Assembly (NCBI GenBank): GCA_937924495.1
Contig: CALDSS010000089.1
Span: forward strand, 1 to 33,541
Length of the DNA stretch: 33,541 nucleotides
From: an uncultured Saprospiraceae bacterium
Lineage (GTDB): Bacteria; Bacteroidota; Bacteroidia; Chitinophagales; Saprospiraceae
Direction: 5' to 3'
The notes below the pieces were generated by a model. It made no database searches. It had not been told where the DNA came from and saw only the letters and a list, made by a program, of their open reading frames with translations. The number at the start of each line of letters is the position of its first letter. Within the stretch, counting starts at the first letter, position 1. The translations under genes were made by a program, and so were the position numbers. Positions 7,849 to 14,370 of the stretch are shown here, one piece after another.

Positions 7849-9435
7849 ATGAATTTTTTTTCAAAATATATTTTCCTTCTGGCTATAATGCTTCTTACGC
7901 AAACAGCTTGTGACAAAGGTTTTGAGGAGTTGAACGAGAATCCGCTTTTACCTACAAATGCCCAAGATGGAGCTATTTTCAATAGTTTGGTGGAGAGTTT
8001 GAGATTAGGCTGGAATCGCCAACTATTTTTGCACAATGAAAAGTTATACGATGTTACGGAATTGGCAGTCGTCACGGCTGAGACCTTTGGTAATTTGGAA
8101 GGTGGCGCGGAGGATGTTTGGTCGAATTATTATACCGCACTCAAAAATGCAAGAGAGTTGGAACGACGATATGCTACCTATCAGGACGACCCCGAAATCC
8201 CTGCTATCGTCAATGCACAGATGAAAATCCTGATGGCCTATAAAACTTTCCAAATCACTGATTTATTTGGCGATATTCCATATTCAGAAGCAGGGAGAGC
8301 TTTTGATAAAGAAGTAATTCTAAGACCAAAATACGATGATCACGAAGAAATCTATCGCTCTTTGATAGATGACTTGACTTGGGCTTCAGAAATATTATCT
8401 ACGAGCGGGGGTTCTACCACTTCCGGAAATAATTTCTTGACGTATGGCGGATTTGAAACGCTATTTGAGGATGATAAAACAAAATGGGTGCGATTTGCCA
8501 ATTCTATGCTTTTACGCTATTTGGTAAGAATCTATGACAAAGACCCAGACTATGTCGCTCCTCGCGTGAAAAAATTGATTGAAAGTGGTGTTCCTTTTGT
8601 ATCACAAGGCGGAGACATCGTTATGTCTCCTAGAGCACAAAATTGGCAAAATTTGGGTGTGAATTGGTCTTTTAGAGAGCACAATAAAGTGCGCTTGGGT
8701 ACTAATATTTGGAACTTTATGAGCGATGAAAATGGGGACGTGATTGACCCGCGTGCATTCATATTTTTTGAACCTAATAACAAAGGAGAATGGGTTGCTT
8801 TTCCGCAAATATCGGATGAGAACACACCACAATCTGGTGGCAACCCCTACTCCAATGCACGCGACAATGCTTATGATAATAAAGGGGACGGTAATATTTA
8901 TTCTTCTGTAAATTATTATTTGATTCGAGATGAAAACGATATTCCAGAAATTTTAATGACTCATGCAGAAATCAAATTCTTGTTAGCAGAGGTTTTTATG
9001 AGAGGAATAGGGGTGCAAGCAGACCCGTCTAATGCAAATTTTAATTATCAAAATGGAATGCTGGAATCCTTGAAATTTTGGCAAAACACGATGCTCAATT
9101 CCTCTATTTGGACAAACCGATCGCCAGAACTTTCTATCGCCGATTTGTTTGGGGTAACGAGCCATCCGAAATATGATATTTCAATAATCAATGATGACGA
9201 CGAGAAGCTAAGAAGAATTTATGCTCAACGTTGGGTTGATGCCTTTCGTCAGCCTTGGGAGGCATTTTCATTGCTGAGACAATCAAATTTGGTTCCTAGA
9301 GAAAAACCGAAAAATGAGTTTAATCGGTTTAAATATCCGCCATCCGAAAGTGTTTTTAATACGGAAAATTACAATACGCAAGTAGTGGAAATGGGTGGTG
9401 ATGAGAATGATGTAAAACTTTGGTGGATGAAATAA
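7849..9435 (+). CDS. SusD/RagB-family nutrient-binding outer membrane lipoprotein (SusD-like_2 type)
   Basis: SusD proteins sit as a lid on SusC and bind the glycan or peptide ligand at the cell surface. Starting at the ATG at 7849 gives 528 aa with a clean lipoprotein signal (hydrophobic IFLLAIMLL, then TQTA-C21). The frame continues 18 codons upstream to 7795, but that extension would bury the signal, so the internal ATG is preferred. The Asp and nearby acidic residues after the Cys suit surface export. The N-terminal TPR-type helices (NYYTALKNARELERR, FQITDLFGDIPYSEA) and the C-terminal part (RRIYAQRWVDAFRQPWEAF) are typical of the SusD-like_2 subfamily. The partner SusC gene lies immediately upstream. 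The ligand cannot be read from the sequence; a glycopeptide or N-glycan is inferred from the PNGase-like neighbour. Confidence 0.92.
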   Translation: MNFFSKYIFLLAIMLLTQTACDKGFEELNENPLLPTNAQDGAIFNSLVESLRLGWNRQLFLHNEKLYDVTELAVVTAETFGNLEGGAEDVWSNYYTALKNARELERRYATYQDDPEIPAIVNAQMKILMAYKTFQITDLFGDIPYSEAGRAFDKEVILRPKYDDHEEIYRSLIDDLTWASEILSTSGGSTTSGNNFLTYGGFETLFEDDKTKWVRFANSMLLRYLVRIYDKDPDYVAPRVKKLIESGVPFVSQGGDIVMSPRAQNWQNLGVNWSFREHNKVRLGTNIWNFMSDENGDVIDPRAFIFFEPNNKGEWVAFPQISDENTPQSGGNPYSNARDNAYDNKGDGNIYSSVNYYLIRDENDIPEILMTHAEIKFLLAEVFMRGIGVQADPSNANFNYQNGMLESLKFWQNTMLNSSIWTNRSPELSIADLFGVTSHPKYDISIINDDDEKLRRIYAQRWVDAFRQPWEAFSLLRQSNLVPREKPKNEFNRFKYPPSESVFNTENYNTQVVEMGGDENDVKLWWMK

Positions 9436-9455
9436 ACTTAGGTTGGAGCATTGAT

Positions 9456-10322
9456 TTATGGCCAACAGTTTTCTTTTGAAAGTCTTCTAAATGGTTCGTC
9501 TCTTATGTATTTTTCATAAGAATCGCTATTAAATTTTGAATTTGTTTCTAAGTCCTCCCCTTGAAAAAACAGATGCGCCAAGCCGTTTAGACTATCTAGT
9601 CTAAATGCTAATTCTACTTGACAAGTTACTTTGATTTCTGAAAAATCAGGATGTTGGTTTTGGTGAATTTGAGCCGTTCGAGCTTTATAAGTTTCTATCT
9701 GCTTTGGGAGTATCAATTGCCACCTTATTTGATGAATTTCAGGATCGTTTTTGGCAAAACGAATAGGGAATCTATCTCCTGCGGCCAATGGGAATGGTGG
9801 GCTAATTTTACTTTCATTAATTTCTTTCGAAATGGCTTTTTTCTTCCCAACAAAAAAATAATTGAATTTGCCATGGATAGAATCAAATCTAATTTCAGCA
9901 ATTCCATCCACTCCTTTTTCTGCAAGAATTTGAGCCTTATTCGTTTCTGATTGCATAGCTCGAATCTTGGGGATAGCCCAAACTAAGCTTGATATCAACA
10001 AAATAAATGCGATGGCAAAAATTATGGATTTTGCCCAGTCGCTTTTTTCTTTTTCTTTTCTAAGATTATTGAGCGGTGTATCAGCTGTAGTGTTCAATTT
10101 TAGGCCATAAAGAAACGCTCCATCCTTTTTCTCGACTTCTAGTTCAAAAAATTCATCATCTATAAAAAAGGAGTAATTTTTTGATTCTTTTACAGAAAAA
10201 TCAACCTGAACTACCTTAGCATTACAGTAAATGAGGAGGTGCCCAGACTTGTCACCATGATAAATACCGACTTTATACTGTTTGCCGGTTTGACCCAAAA
10301 CTGTCCACTGAAATTGCCCCAT
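9456..10322 (-). CDS. Unrecognised single-TM protein
   Basis: I do not recognise this 288-aa protein. Residues 1-75 form a soluble, beta-rich domain (QFQWTVLGQTGKQYKVGIYH) with no signal peptide. A charged linker (RKEKEKSD) and one membrane helix at about 98-118 (IIFAIAFILLISSLVWAIP) follow, then a C-terminal domain of about 165 residues. The positive residues before the helix favour a cytoplasmic N-terminus and a periplasmic C-terminal domain. The C-terminal part contains DSIHGKFNYFFVGKKKAI and a second similar pattern, DSLNGLAHLFFQGEDLE, which hints at two related beta units. The gene converges on the SusD gene, with only 20 bases between the stop codons and no obvious terminator, so antisense read-through is possible. 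The coding potential is convincing (long ORF, sensible composition); the function is unknown. Confidence 0.75.
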   Translation of the reverse strand: MGQFQWTVLGQTGKQYKVGIYHGDKSGHLLIYCNAKVVQVDFSVKESKNYSFFIDDEFFELEVEKKDGAFLYGLKLNTTADTPLNNLRKEKEKSDWAKSIIFAIAFILLISSLVWAIPKIRAMQSETNKAQILAEKGVDGIAEIRFDSIHGKFNYFFVGKKKAISKEINESKISPPFPLAAGDRFPIRFAKNDPEIHQIRWQLILPKQIETYKARTAQIHQNQHPDFSEIKVTCQVELAFRLDSLNGLAHLFFQGEDLETNSKFNSDSYEKYIRDEPFRRLSKENCWP

Positions 10323-10334
10323 TTAATTTGTAAA

Positions 10335-10424
10335 TATTAGTCTTCATTCTAAAATTTTTTACCTCAATTATCGAAAAAATAAACATTGATTGCTCTATAA
10401 CTCATTTTAGAATAAAGACTATTA
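10335..10424. repeat. Inverted-repeat element, copy 2
   Basis: The arms 10335-10355 and 10404-10424 pair over 21 positions with two mismatches, around a 48-nt loop. The right half (GATTGCTCTATAACTCATTT, from 10388) is about 30/36 identical to the element at 4383. It lies just upstream of the 288-aa minus-strand gene, which fits a regulatory role or a dispersed repeat. Confidence 0.55.
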
Positions 10425-10489
10425 GAGGCAGTAAATTACGGAAAAGAAAATAGAAAGGAAAAGGGGGAAGGAAGTTAATTAGGAAAGCC

Positions 10490-10533
10490 TTAAAATGAAA
10501 ACAGGGCACTTAGGAGAGATCCTAGCACCCTGT
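10490..10533 (-). terminator. Intrinsic terminator-like hairpin
   Basis: Acaggg (10501-10506) pairs with ccctgt (10528-10533), and tagga pairs with tccta around a GAGA loop, with a small internal loop. On the minus strand a T-rich tail follows at once. On the plus strand the hairpin is followed by ATAACCCC, so it should work only in the minus direction. Confidence 0.5.
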
Positions 10534-10551
10534 ATAACCCCAAAAAACCAA

Positions 10552-10578
10552 ATGAAAACAATCTACTTTGTATCTTAA
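10552..10578 (+). other. Nine-codon ORF within the structured region
   Basis: An ATG-to-TAA ORF encodes MKTIYFVS and stops one base before a hairpin (10579-10594) followed by a T-rich stretch. The arrangement resembles a leader peptide plus attenuator, but an ORF this short arises easily by chance. Confidence 0.15.
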
Positions 10579-10707
10579 AACACGCGTTCGTGTTATTTGT
10601 TCTTTTATGTCTCAGAATTTCTGACCGCAAAAAAAAAGAATGTCTCGGTCATTTCCAAACAAAACTCATAGAAATCTATGAAGAATCTTTCATTTAATGT
10701 CTGGCAA

Positions 10708-10740
10708 CAAAAATACAGTAATTTTTAGCTTTGTGACAAC
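10708..10740 (-). promoter_or_regulatory. Candidate minus-strand promoter
   Basis: Read on the minus strand: GTTG (10740-10737), a 21-base spacer, then TATTTTTG (10715-10708). This fits TTTG-N19-21-TAnnTTTG with one mismatch in the -33 box. It would drive the candidate RNA ending near 10490. Confidence 0.4.
10726..10733 (+). promoter_or_regulatory. Candidate -7 box for radA
   Basis: TAGCTTTG is an exact TAnnTTTG match, with a transcription start expected near 10739 and a leader of about 65 nt. No good -33 box is seen. It lies inside the spacer of the opposing minus-strand promoter, so the two would compete. Confidence 0.4.
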
Positions 10741-10803
10741 TTTACACAAAAGTAAATTAAAAAATACAAATTTCTTAAAAACGGACTAAATTTTAACAAT
10801 AAT

Positions 10804-12177
10804 TTGGCAAAAATAAAAAAAGTCTTTACCTGCTCCAACTGTGGTACGACTTCTCCGAAATGGATGGGCAAGTGTTTTCAATGTGGTGAATGGAATACTT
10901 ACACAGAAGAAATCATTGCAAAAGAAAACGAGCGGCAAACGCGTTCAAAGAACTGGCAAGGGAAAGATACCAATTCTCCACAACCGGTTGCATTATCTGA
11001 AGTGAAAGCTGGGAAGATTGTAAGATTGGTTACTCCTGACAATGAATTAAACCGCGTTTTGGGAGGTGGAATCGTTCCGGGGTCATTGGTTTTAATTGGT
11101 GGACAGCCTGGAATTGGGAAATCAACCTTACTACTTCAAGTTGTTTTACAGCTAAAAGAAAAGGTATTGTACGTCTCAGGAGAAGAAAGTGAGGAGCAAA
11201 TAAAAATGCGTGCAGAACGATTGGGTGGGGCTACTTCAAACTGTATGATTCTTACTGAAACGAATACGGAAAAGATTCTGAAACATGCCCAAAATATTCG
11301 GCCATCGCTGGTGATTATTGATTCTATTCAGACCATTTCTTCTCCTTATATCGAATCCACGCCTGGTAGCGTCTCTCAGGTGCGCGAGTGTGCTGGAGAG
11401 TTGCAACGCTTTGCCAAAGAATCGAGTGTACCCGTTTTTATCATTGGTCATATTACGAAAGAAGGTTCTATCGCTGGGCCTAAATTATTAGAACATATTG
11501 TTGATGCTGTTTTACAATTTGAAGGTGATCGGCACTACACTTATCGTATTATGCGAACCATGAAAAATCGCTTCGGTTCTACAGATGAAATGGGGATTTA
11601 TGAGATGGATTCGAGTGGATTGCGGGAGGTTTCTAATCCGTCTGAGTTGTTGCTTTCGCAAAAAGAAGAAGACCTATCTGGGTCTGCAATTTGTGCTACA
11701 ATTGAAGGGCAAAGACCGATGCTGATCGAAACACAAGCCCTCGTGAGTAAAGCAGTTTATAGCGCGCCACAGCGTTCTGCTACGGGTTTTGACCGACGCA
11801 GATTGGAAATGTTATTGGCTGTTTTGGAGAAGCGATGCGGGTTTCCTTTTGCCCTCAATGATGTTTTTCTAAATCTCGCTGGAGGGATTCGAGTAGATGA
11901 TCCGGCCATTGATTTGGCGATTATCAGTGCGCTCATTTCTTCGTTAGAAGATGTGGCTGTGCCGCCCAATATTTGTTTTGCAGGAGAGGTTGGTTTGTCA
12001 GGAGAGGTGCGGGCTGTTACCAAAGTTACTCAACGAATTCAGGAGGCAGAGCGGTTGGGTTTTCAGCAAATTTATATCTCAAAATTTAATACCAAAGGAA
12101 TCAAACAGGCTGACTTTAATATTGAGTTGATTATTATCTCTAAAATTGAGGATTTGTATCATCGACTATTTACTTAA
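10804..12177 (+). CDS. radA: DNA repair protein RadA (Sms)
   Basis: RadA is a RecA-like, DnaB-type branch-migration helicase that helps process recombination intermediates. The 457-aa product has the N-terminal C4 zinc finger (C10, C13, C24, C27), a Walker A motif (GQPGIGKST, about 100-108), Walker B (VIIDS, 170-174), the RadA-specific KNRFG (254-258) and a C-terminal Lon protease-like domain (GEVGLSGEVRAV). The length is normal for the family. The start is TTG at 10804: it gives the family-typical MAKIKKVF immediately before the zinc finger, and there is no ATG upstream that would serve. A promoter box sits at 10726-10733. Hairpins follow the stop codon. It appears to be monocistronic. Confidence 0.97.
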   Translation: MAKIKKVFTCSNCGTTSPKWMGKCFQCGEWNTYTEEIIAKENERQTRSKNWQGKDTNSPQPVALSEVKAGKIVRLVTPDNELNRVLGGGIVPGSLVLIGGQPGIGKSTLLLQVVLQLKEKVLYVSGEESEEQIKMRAERLGGATSNCMILTETNTEKILKHAQNIRPSLVIIDSIQTISSPYIESTPGSVSQVRECAGELQRFAKESSVPVFIIGHITKEGSIAGPKLLEHIVDAVLQFEGDRHYTYRIMRTMKNRFGSTDEMGIYEMDSSGLREVSNPSELLLSQKEEDLSGSAICATIEGQRPMLIETQALVSKAVYSAPQRSATGFDRRRLEMLLAVLEKRCGFPFALNDVFLNLAGGIRVDDPAIDLAIISALISSLEDVAVPPNICFAGEVGLSGEVRAVTKVTQRIQEAERLGFQQIYISKFNTKGIKQADFNIELIIISKIEDLYHRLFT

Positions 12178-12193
12178 AAGAGACAGGCGAGGC

Positions 12194-12228
12194 GAGAAAC
12201 GATACATTAGATTTGTTTCTCGTTTCTC
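12194..12228 (+). terminator. Hairpin just after radA
   Basis: GAGAAACGA (12194-12202) pairs perfectly with TCGTTTCTC (12220-12228) around a 17-nt loop, 17 bases after the radA stop. No U-tract follows, so it may stabilise the mRNA end rather than terminate. Confidence 0.4.
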
Positions 12229-12315
12229 ACGTCTAAAAGCGGAAGCAGTCTCGGTTCTTATCTTTCACATAATTATTTCCTACCTCCACTCGTTATATTC
12301 AAACCCAAAAAGAAA

Positions 12316-12358
12316 AAGCGACTCGAAAATCAATTCAAGTCGCTTCCAAAATCTTTTT
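12316..12358 (+). terminator. Probable intrinsic terminator for radA
   Basis: AAGCGACT (12316-12323) pairs with AGTCGCTT (12338-12345) around a 14-nt loop and is followed by CCAAAATCTTTTT. An AAAAA run precedes the stem, so it may also work weakly in the other direction. Confidence 0.55.
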
Positions 12359-12367
12359 AACTAACCT

Positions 12368-12387
12368 GATTTACACTAATGTAAATC
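12368..12387. promoter_or_regulatory. 20-bp palindrome, possible operator
   Basis: GATTTACA and TGTAAATC flank CTAA, giving perfect 8-bp arms with a 4-base centre. No U-tract follows. It is about 170 bases upstream of the NlpC/P60 gene; a dimeric regulator site is possible but unproven. Confidence 0.3.
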
Positions 12388-12555
12388 CTCATAGTATCTG
12401 ATAAAAAATTAGCGATTCTTTTGAATCCACTCTGCGTTAGTTTTTATTATCGTAGCTAAGGCTATGAAAAGAAAAACCGCCTTGATTGAATCCAAAATAA
12501 CACTCGAATTTCTTCTATCATCTACTATGACAATTTACATATCAAATAAACTGCC

Positions 12556-13095
12556 ATGTTTTCCAAAAACCTCCCCTTGGTATTTTTGATTGTCGTGTTT
12601 TTTCTTGGATGCAAAGCTTGCCAATTAATGAATGATATTTCCTATCAGGAAACTATTCTGGAGGAAGTGCCTGAATTGCCAGATGAAGAGTTAATTAAGC
12701 GTAATAAGTTGACAGATTTGGCGGATAATTTTTTGGGTAAAAAATATCAATACGCTGGCAAAACGCCCAAGACTGGTTTCGACTGTTCTGGTTTTATGTA
12801 TTTTTTAATGAAAAAAGTGGATGTGAAAATCCCTGCGAGCGCTGCTGCGCAATCAAAGGTGGGGCAGAAAGTCCCACTCAAAAATGCACAAGCAGGTGAT
12901 TTAGTTTTTTTCAAAAAAGGAAAAAACAACCGAATCTTTCATGTGGCAATGATTTATTCCAATGAGCCAGAAGATCTCAGAATCATTCACAGCACTTCTT
13001 CAAGAGGAGTGGTGATTGACGAACTTTATACTTCTAAATATTGGGAGCCAAAAATCTCTCATGCCATGGATGTTTTGGTTGAGAACCGACCGTAG
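12556..13095 (+). CDS. NlpC/P60-family cell-wall endopeptidase lipoprotein
   Basis: NlpC/P60 enzymes are cysteine peptidases that cut peptide stems of peptidoglycan, typically between D-gamma-Glu and the diamino acid. The 179-aa product starts with a hydrophobic segment and a lipobox ending FFLGC, so the mature protein is probably lipid-anchored in the envelope. The catalytic domain covers about residues 48-165: C77 in FDCSGF, H129 in FHVAMIY and H145 in IIHSTSSRGV form the usual Cys-His-His set, and QAGDLVFF is the conserved strand between them. It is one domain with no SH3 or LysM targeting module, short for the family. The stop codon (13093-13095) directly abuts the stop codon of the convergent membrane-protein gene, forming TAGCTA. 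Confidence 0.92.
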   Translation: MFSKNLPLVFLIVVFFLGCKACQLMNDISYQETILEEVPELPDEELIKRNKLTDLADNFLGKKYQYAGKTPKTGFDCSGFMYFLMKKVDVKIPASAAAQSKVGQKVPLKNAQAGDLVFFKKGKNNRIFHVAMIYSNEPEDLRIIHSTSSRGVVIDELYTSKYWEPKISHAMDVLVENRP

Positions 13096-13605
13096 CTACC
13101 TCAATACGCGCTTTGTTCCAAAGCGAATCATTAGAAATAAGGCAGCGAAAATTCCGAAAACATAATAGAAAGGCATCCGAGTAAATGCTACTACATAAAT
13201 GCGTGTTCTGTCCAGCCCCCACATCAGCATCAGGGTTGCAAAAATGACCATCATCAGTCCTGAAATTTTTCCGAAACCAGGAATACGATCCATACTGGCG
13301 TTGTTGCGAATAAGTAATAAGGTAGCGAGCATTGAAACGACTGGAATGATCTGGTTATAGACATCTGTTTGTAGAATACTTCTTCTTTCAAACAAGAAAA
13401 AGTAAATGCTCAGAGTAATTGCAAAAATCCCAGGTATGCAGACCATATAAATCAGGACACTGTATAATTGTTTCCATGGAGTAAGGTTGCCTTCTCCTTT
13501 TCCCATAAAACCAGCTAACAGCGCAGTAAAAGGTATCATAGCAAAATAGACAATTATCCAAGCCGGATTATTTCCAATAAAATTGAACAGTTCTTGAAGT
13601 GTCAT
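13096..13605 (-). CDS. Unrecognised multi-pass inner-membrane protein
   Basis: About 169 residues with five predicted hydrophobic helices: roughly WIIVYFAMIPFTALLAGF, VLIYMVCIPGIFAITLSIYF, IIPVVSMLATLLLI, GLMMVIFATLMLMWGL and YYVFGIFAALFLMI. I preferred the internal ATG at 13605 (MTLQELFNFIGNNPAW), because the 19 upstream in-frame residues, back to 13662, look like translated AT-rich leader. No catalytic motif or named domain is visible. The short conserved-looking loop NASMDRIPGFGKISG precedes helix 4. The gene is convergent with the NlpC/P60 gene, with no space between the stop codons. Function is unknown; a small Bacteroidota-specific membrane protein is the fairest description. Confidence 0.75.
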   Translation of the reverse strand: MTLQELFNFIGNNPAWIIVYFAMIPFTALLAGFMGKGEGNLTPWKQLYSVLIYMVCIPGIFAITLSIYFFLFERRSILQTDVYNQIIPVVSMLATLLLIRNNASMDRIPGFGKISGLMMVIFATLMLMWGLDRTRIYVVAFTRMPFYYVFGIFAALFLMIRFGTKRVLR

Positions 13606-13776
13606 AAGTGTTGTAAAATTAAAATGAGAATTAAAAATGGCTTGCATACTACCTACTGACAAATTGAAGTTGTTTAAAAACTCATTGATTGGAGAGCATG
13701 TAGTATCTTTTCTTTGAAATTTTAATTTTTATTTCAAAATTGATTTTTTGTTTACTTTGTGGTAAAAATAGGAATC

Positions 13777-14295
13777 ATGGCAATAACTAAACCATTCAAC
13801 CTGAAAAAATGGATCGATGAGAATCGCAATTTGCTGCAACCACCTGTTGGCGCTCATCAAATTTATACTGAAAACGAAGATTATATCGTCATCGTAGTCG
13901 GTGGTCCCAATGGCCGAAAAGATTATCATTGGGAAGATGGAGAGGAACTTTTCTATCAAATAGAAGGTGATATTCATGTGAATATTATCAACGAAAATGG
14001 TGAGAAAGAACGCATTGATATTCGTGAAGGTGAAATGTTCTTATTGCCTGCCCATATTCCACATTCTCCTCAACGTCCTGCGGGCACGGTTGGCCTCGTG
14101 ATTGAGCGTAAGCGCCGACGTGGCGAGTATGACAAATTGATGTGGTATTGCGAAAATTGCAATAATGAATTGCATGAAGCAAGCTTCAAACTCAAAAACC
14201 TTGGCAAGCAAGTCAAAGGTGCTATCATGGCCTACAATGACGACGAAGAAGCACGGACTTGTGATAATTGTGGTACGGTGATGGGGCGAGTGTGA
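13777..14295 (+). CDS. nbaC: 3-hydroxyanthranilate 3,4-dioxygenase
   Basis: This Fe(II) cupin enzyme opens the ring of 3-hydroxyanthranilate to give aminocarboxymuconate semialdehyde (EC 1.13.11.6) in the kynurenine route from tryptophan to quinolinate/NAD or to full degradation. Counting from the ATG at 13777 (172 aa), R47, H51 and E57 fall exactly at the numbers used for the Ralstonia enzyme. H96 and R100 are one off from its H95 and R99. The rubredoxin-like site C125/C128/C162/C165 also matches. A GTG six codons upstream at 13759 is open but would break this register. Substrate-contact and metal residues all look intact, so the enzyme should be active. No other kynurenine gene is in the window. 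A strong inverted repeat follows the stop codon. Confidence 0.95.
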   Translation: MAITKPFNLKKWIDENRNLLQPPVGAHQIYTENEDYIVIVVGGPNGRKDYHWEDGEELFYQIEGDIHVNIINENGEKERIDIREGEMFLLPAHIPHSPQRPAGTVGLVIERKRRRGEYDKLMWYCENCNNELHEASFKLKNLGKQVKGAIMAYNDDEEARTCDNCGTVMGRV

Positions 14296-14309
14296 CCCTA
14301 CTCAATCAG

Positions 14310-14369
14310 AATGAAAATCAAAATGAGCAATCAAAATTTTGATTTTCATTTTTCATTTTGATTTTCATT
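14310..14369. repeat. 17-bp perfect inverted repeat ending at the start of the next gene
   Basis: Positions 14310-14326 and 14353-14369 are perfect inverted 17-mers around a 26-nt loop that itself contains the palindrome ATCAAAATTTTGAT. The right arm ends one base before the ATG at 14371. It may terminate the upstream gene and also fold over the translation start of the LpxH-type gene. Confidence 0.6.
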
Positions 14370-14370
14370 A

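Larger units (their letters stand above)
10490..10702 (-). ncRNA. Candidate minus-strand small RNA upstream of radA
   Basis: A transcript started by the TATTTTTG box at 10715-10708 would run about 210 nt and end at the hairpin 10533-10501, which is followed on this strand by TTTTCATTTT. Inside it are three more stem-loops: catag/ctatg (10667-10680), tgaccg/cggtca (10622-10651) and aacacg/cgtgtt (10579-10594). I see no protein coding of useful length on this strand. It does not match tmRNA, RNase P RNA or SRP RNA motifs, and there is no closing 5'-3' stem as expected for 6S RNA. The stems would also form in a plus-strand transcript, but no plus-strand promoter box was found upstream. Confidence 0.35.
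10323..10803. other. 481-base gene-free region: inverted repeat, hairpins and divergent promoter boxes
   Basis: From left to right this holds an inverted-repeat element (10335-10424), a purine-rich stretch (about 10440-10480), four hairpins (10501-10533, 10579-10594, 10622-10651, 10667-10680), a 9-codon ORF (10552-10578) and two overlapping divergent -7 boxes (10708-10715 minus, 10726-10733 plus). No long ORF crosses it. Confidence 0.7.
12178..12555. other. 378-base gene-free region with terminator-like hairpins
   Basis: This stretch holds two stem-loops (12194-12228 and 12316-12358) and a 20-bp palindrome (12368-12387). The remaining AT-rich sequence up to the NlpC/P60 gene shows no recognisable promoter. 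A short ORF that continues past radA in another frame has no protein-like features. Confidence 0.6.

Noticed and set aside
7614-8075. 153-codon minus-strand ORF across the susC-susD junction
   Set aside because: It covers the ends of two convincing genes in antisense and its product has no recognisable features.
4359-10424. Composite transposon or invertible segment bounded by the two related repeats
   Set aside because: The repeats are imperfect, no transposase or invertase gene lies nearby, and there are no target-site duplications that I can see.
12146-12364. 72-codon plus-strand ORF overlapping the end of radA
   Set aside because: Most of it runs through terminator-like hairpins and the composition is that of non-coding AT-rich DNA.
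13093-13098. Abutting convergent stop codons forming TAGCTA
   Set aside because: It is a compact gene junction; the palindrome follows simply from two TAG codons facing each other.
13759-13776. Upstream GTG start for 3-hydroxyanthranilate dioxygenase
   Set aside because: The ATG at 13777 gives the exact residue register of the characterised enzyme family.
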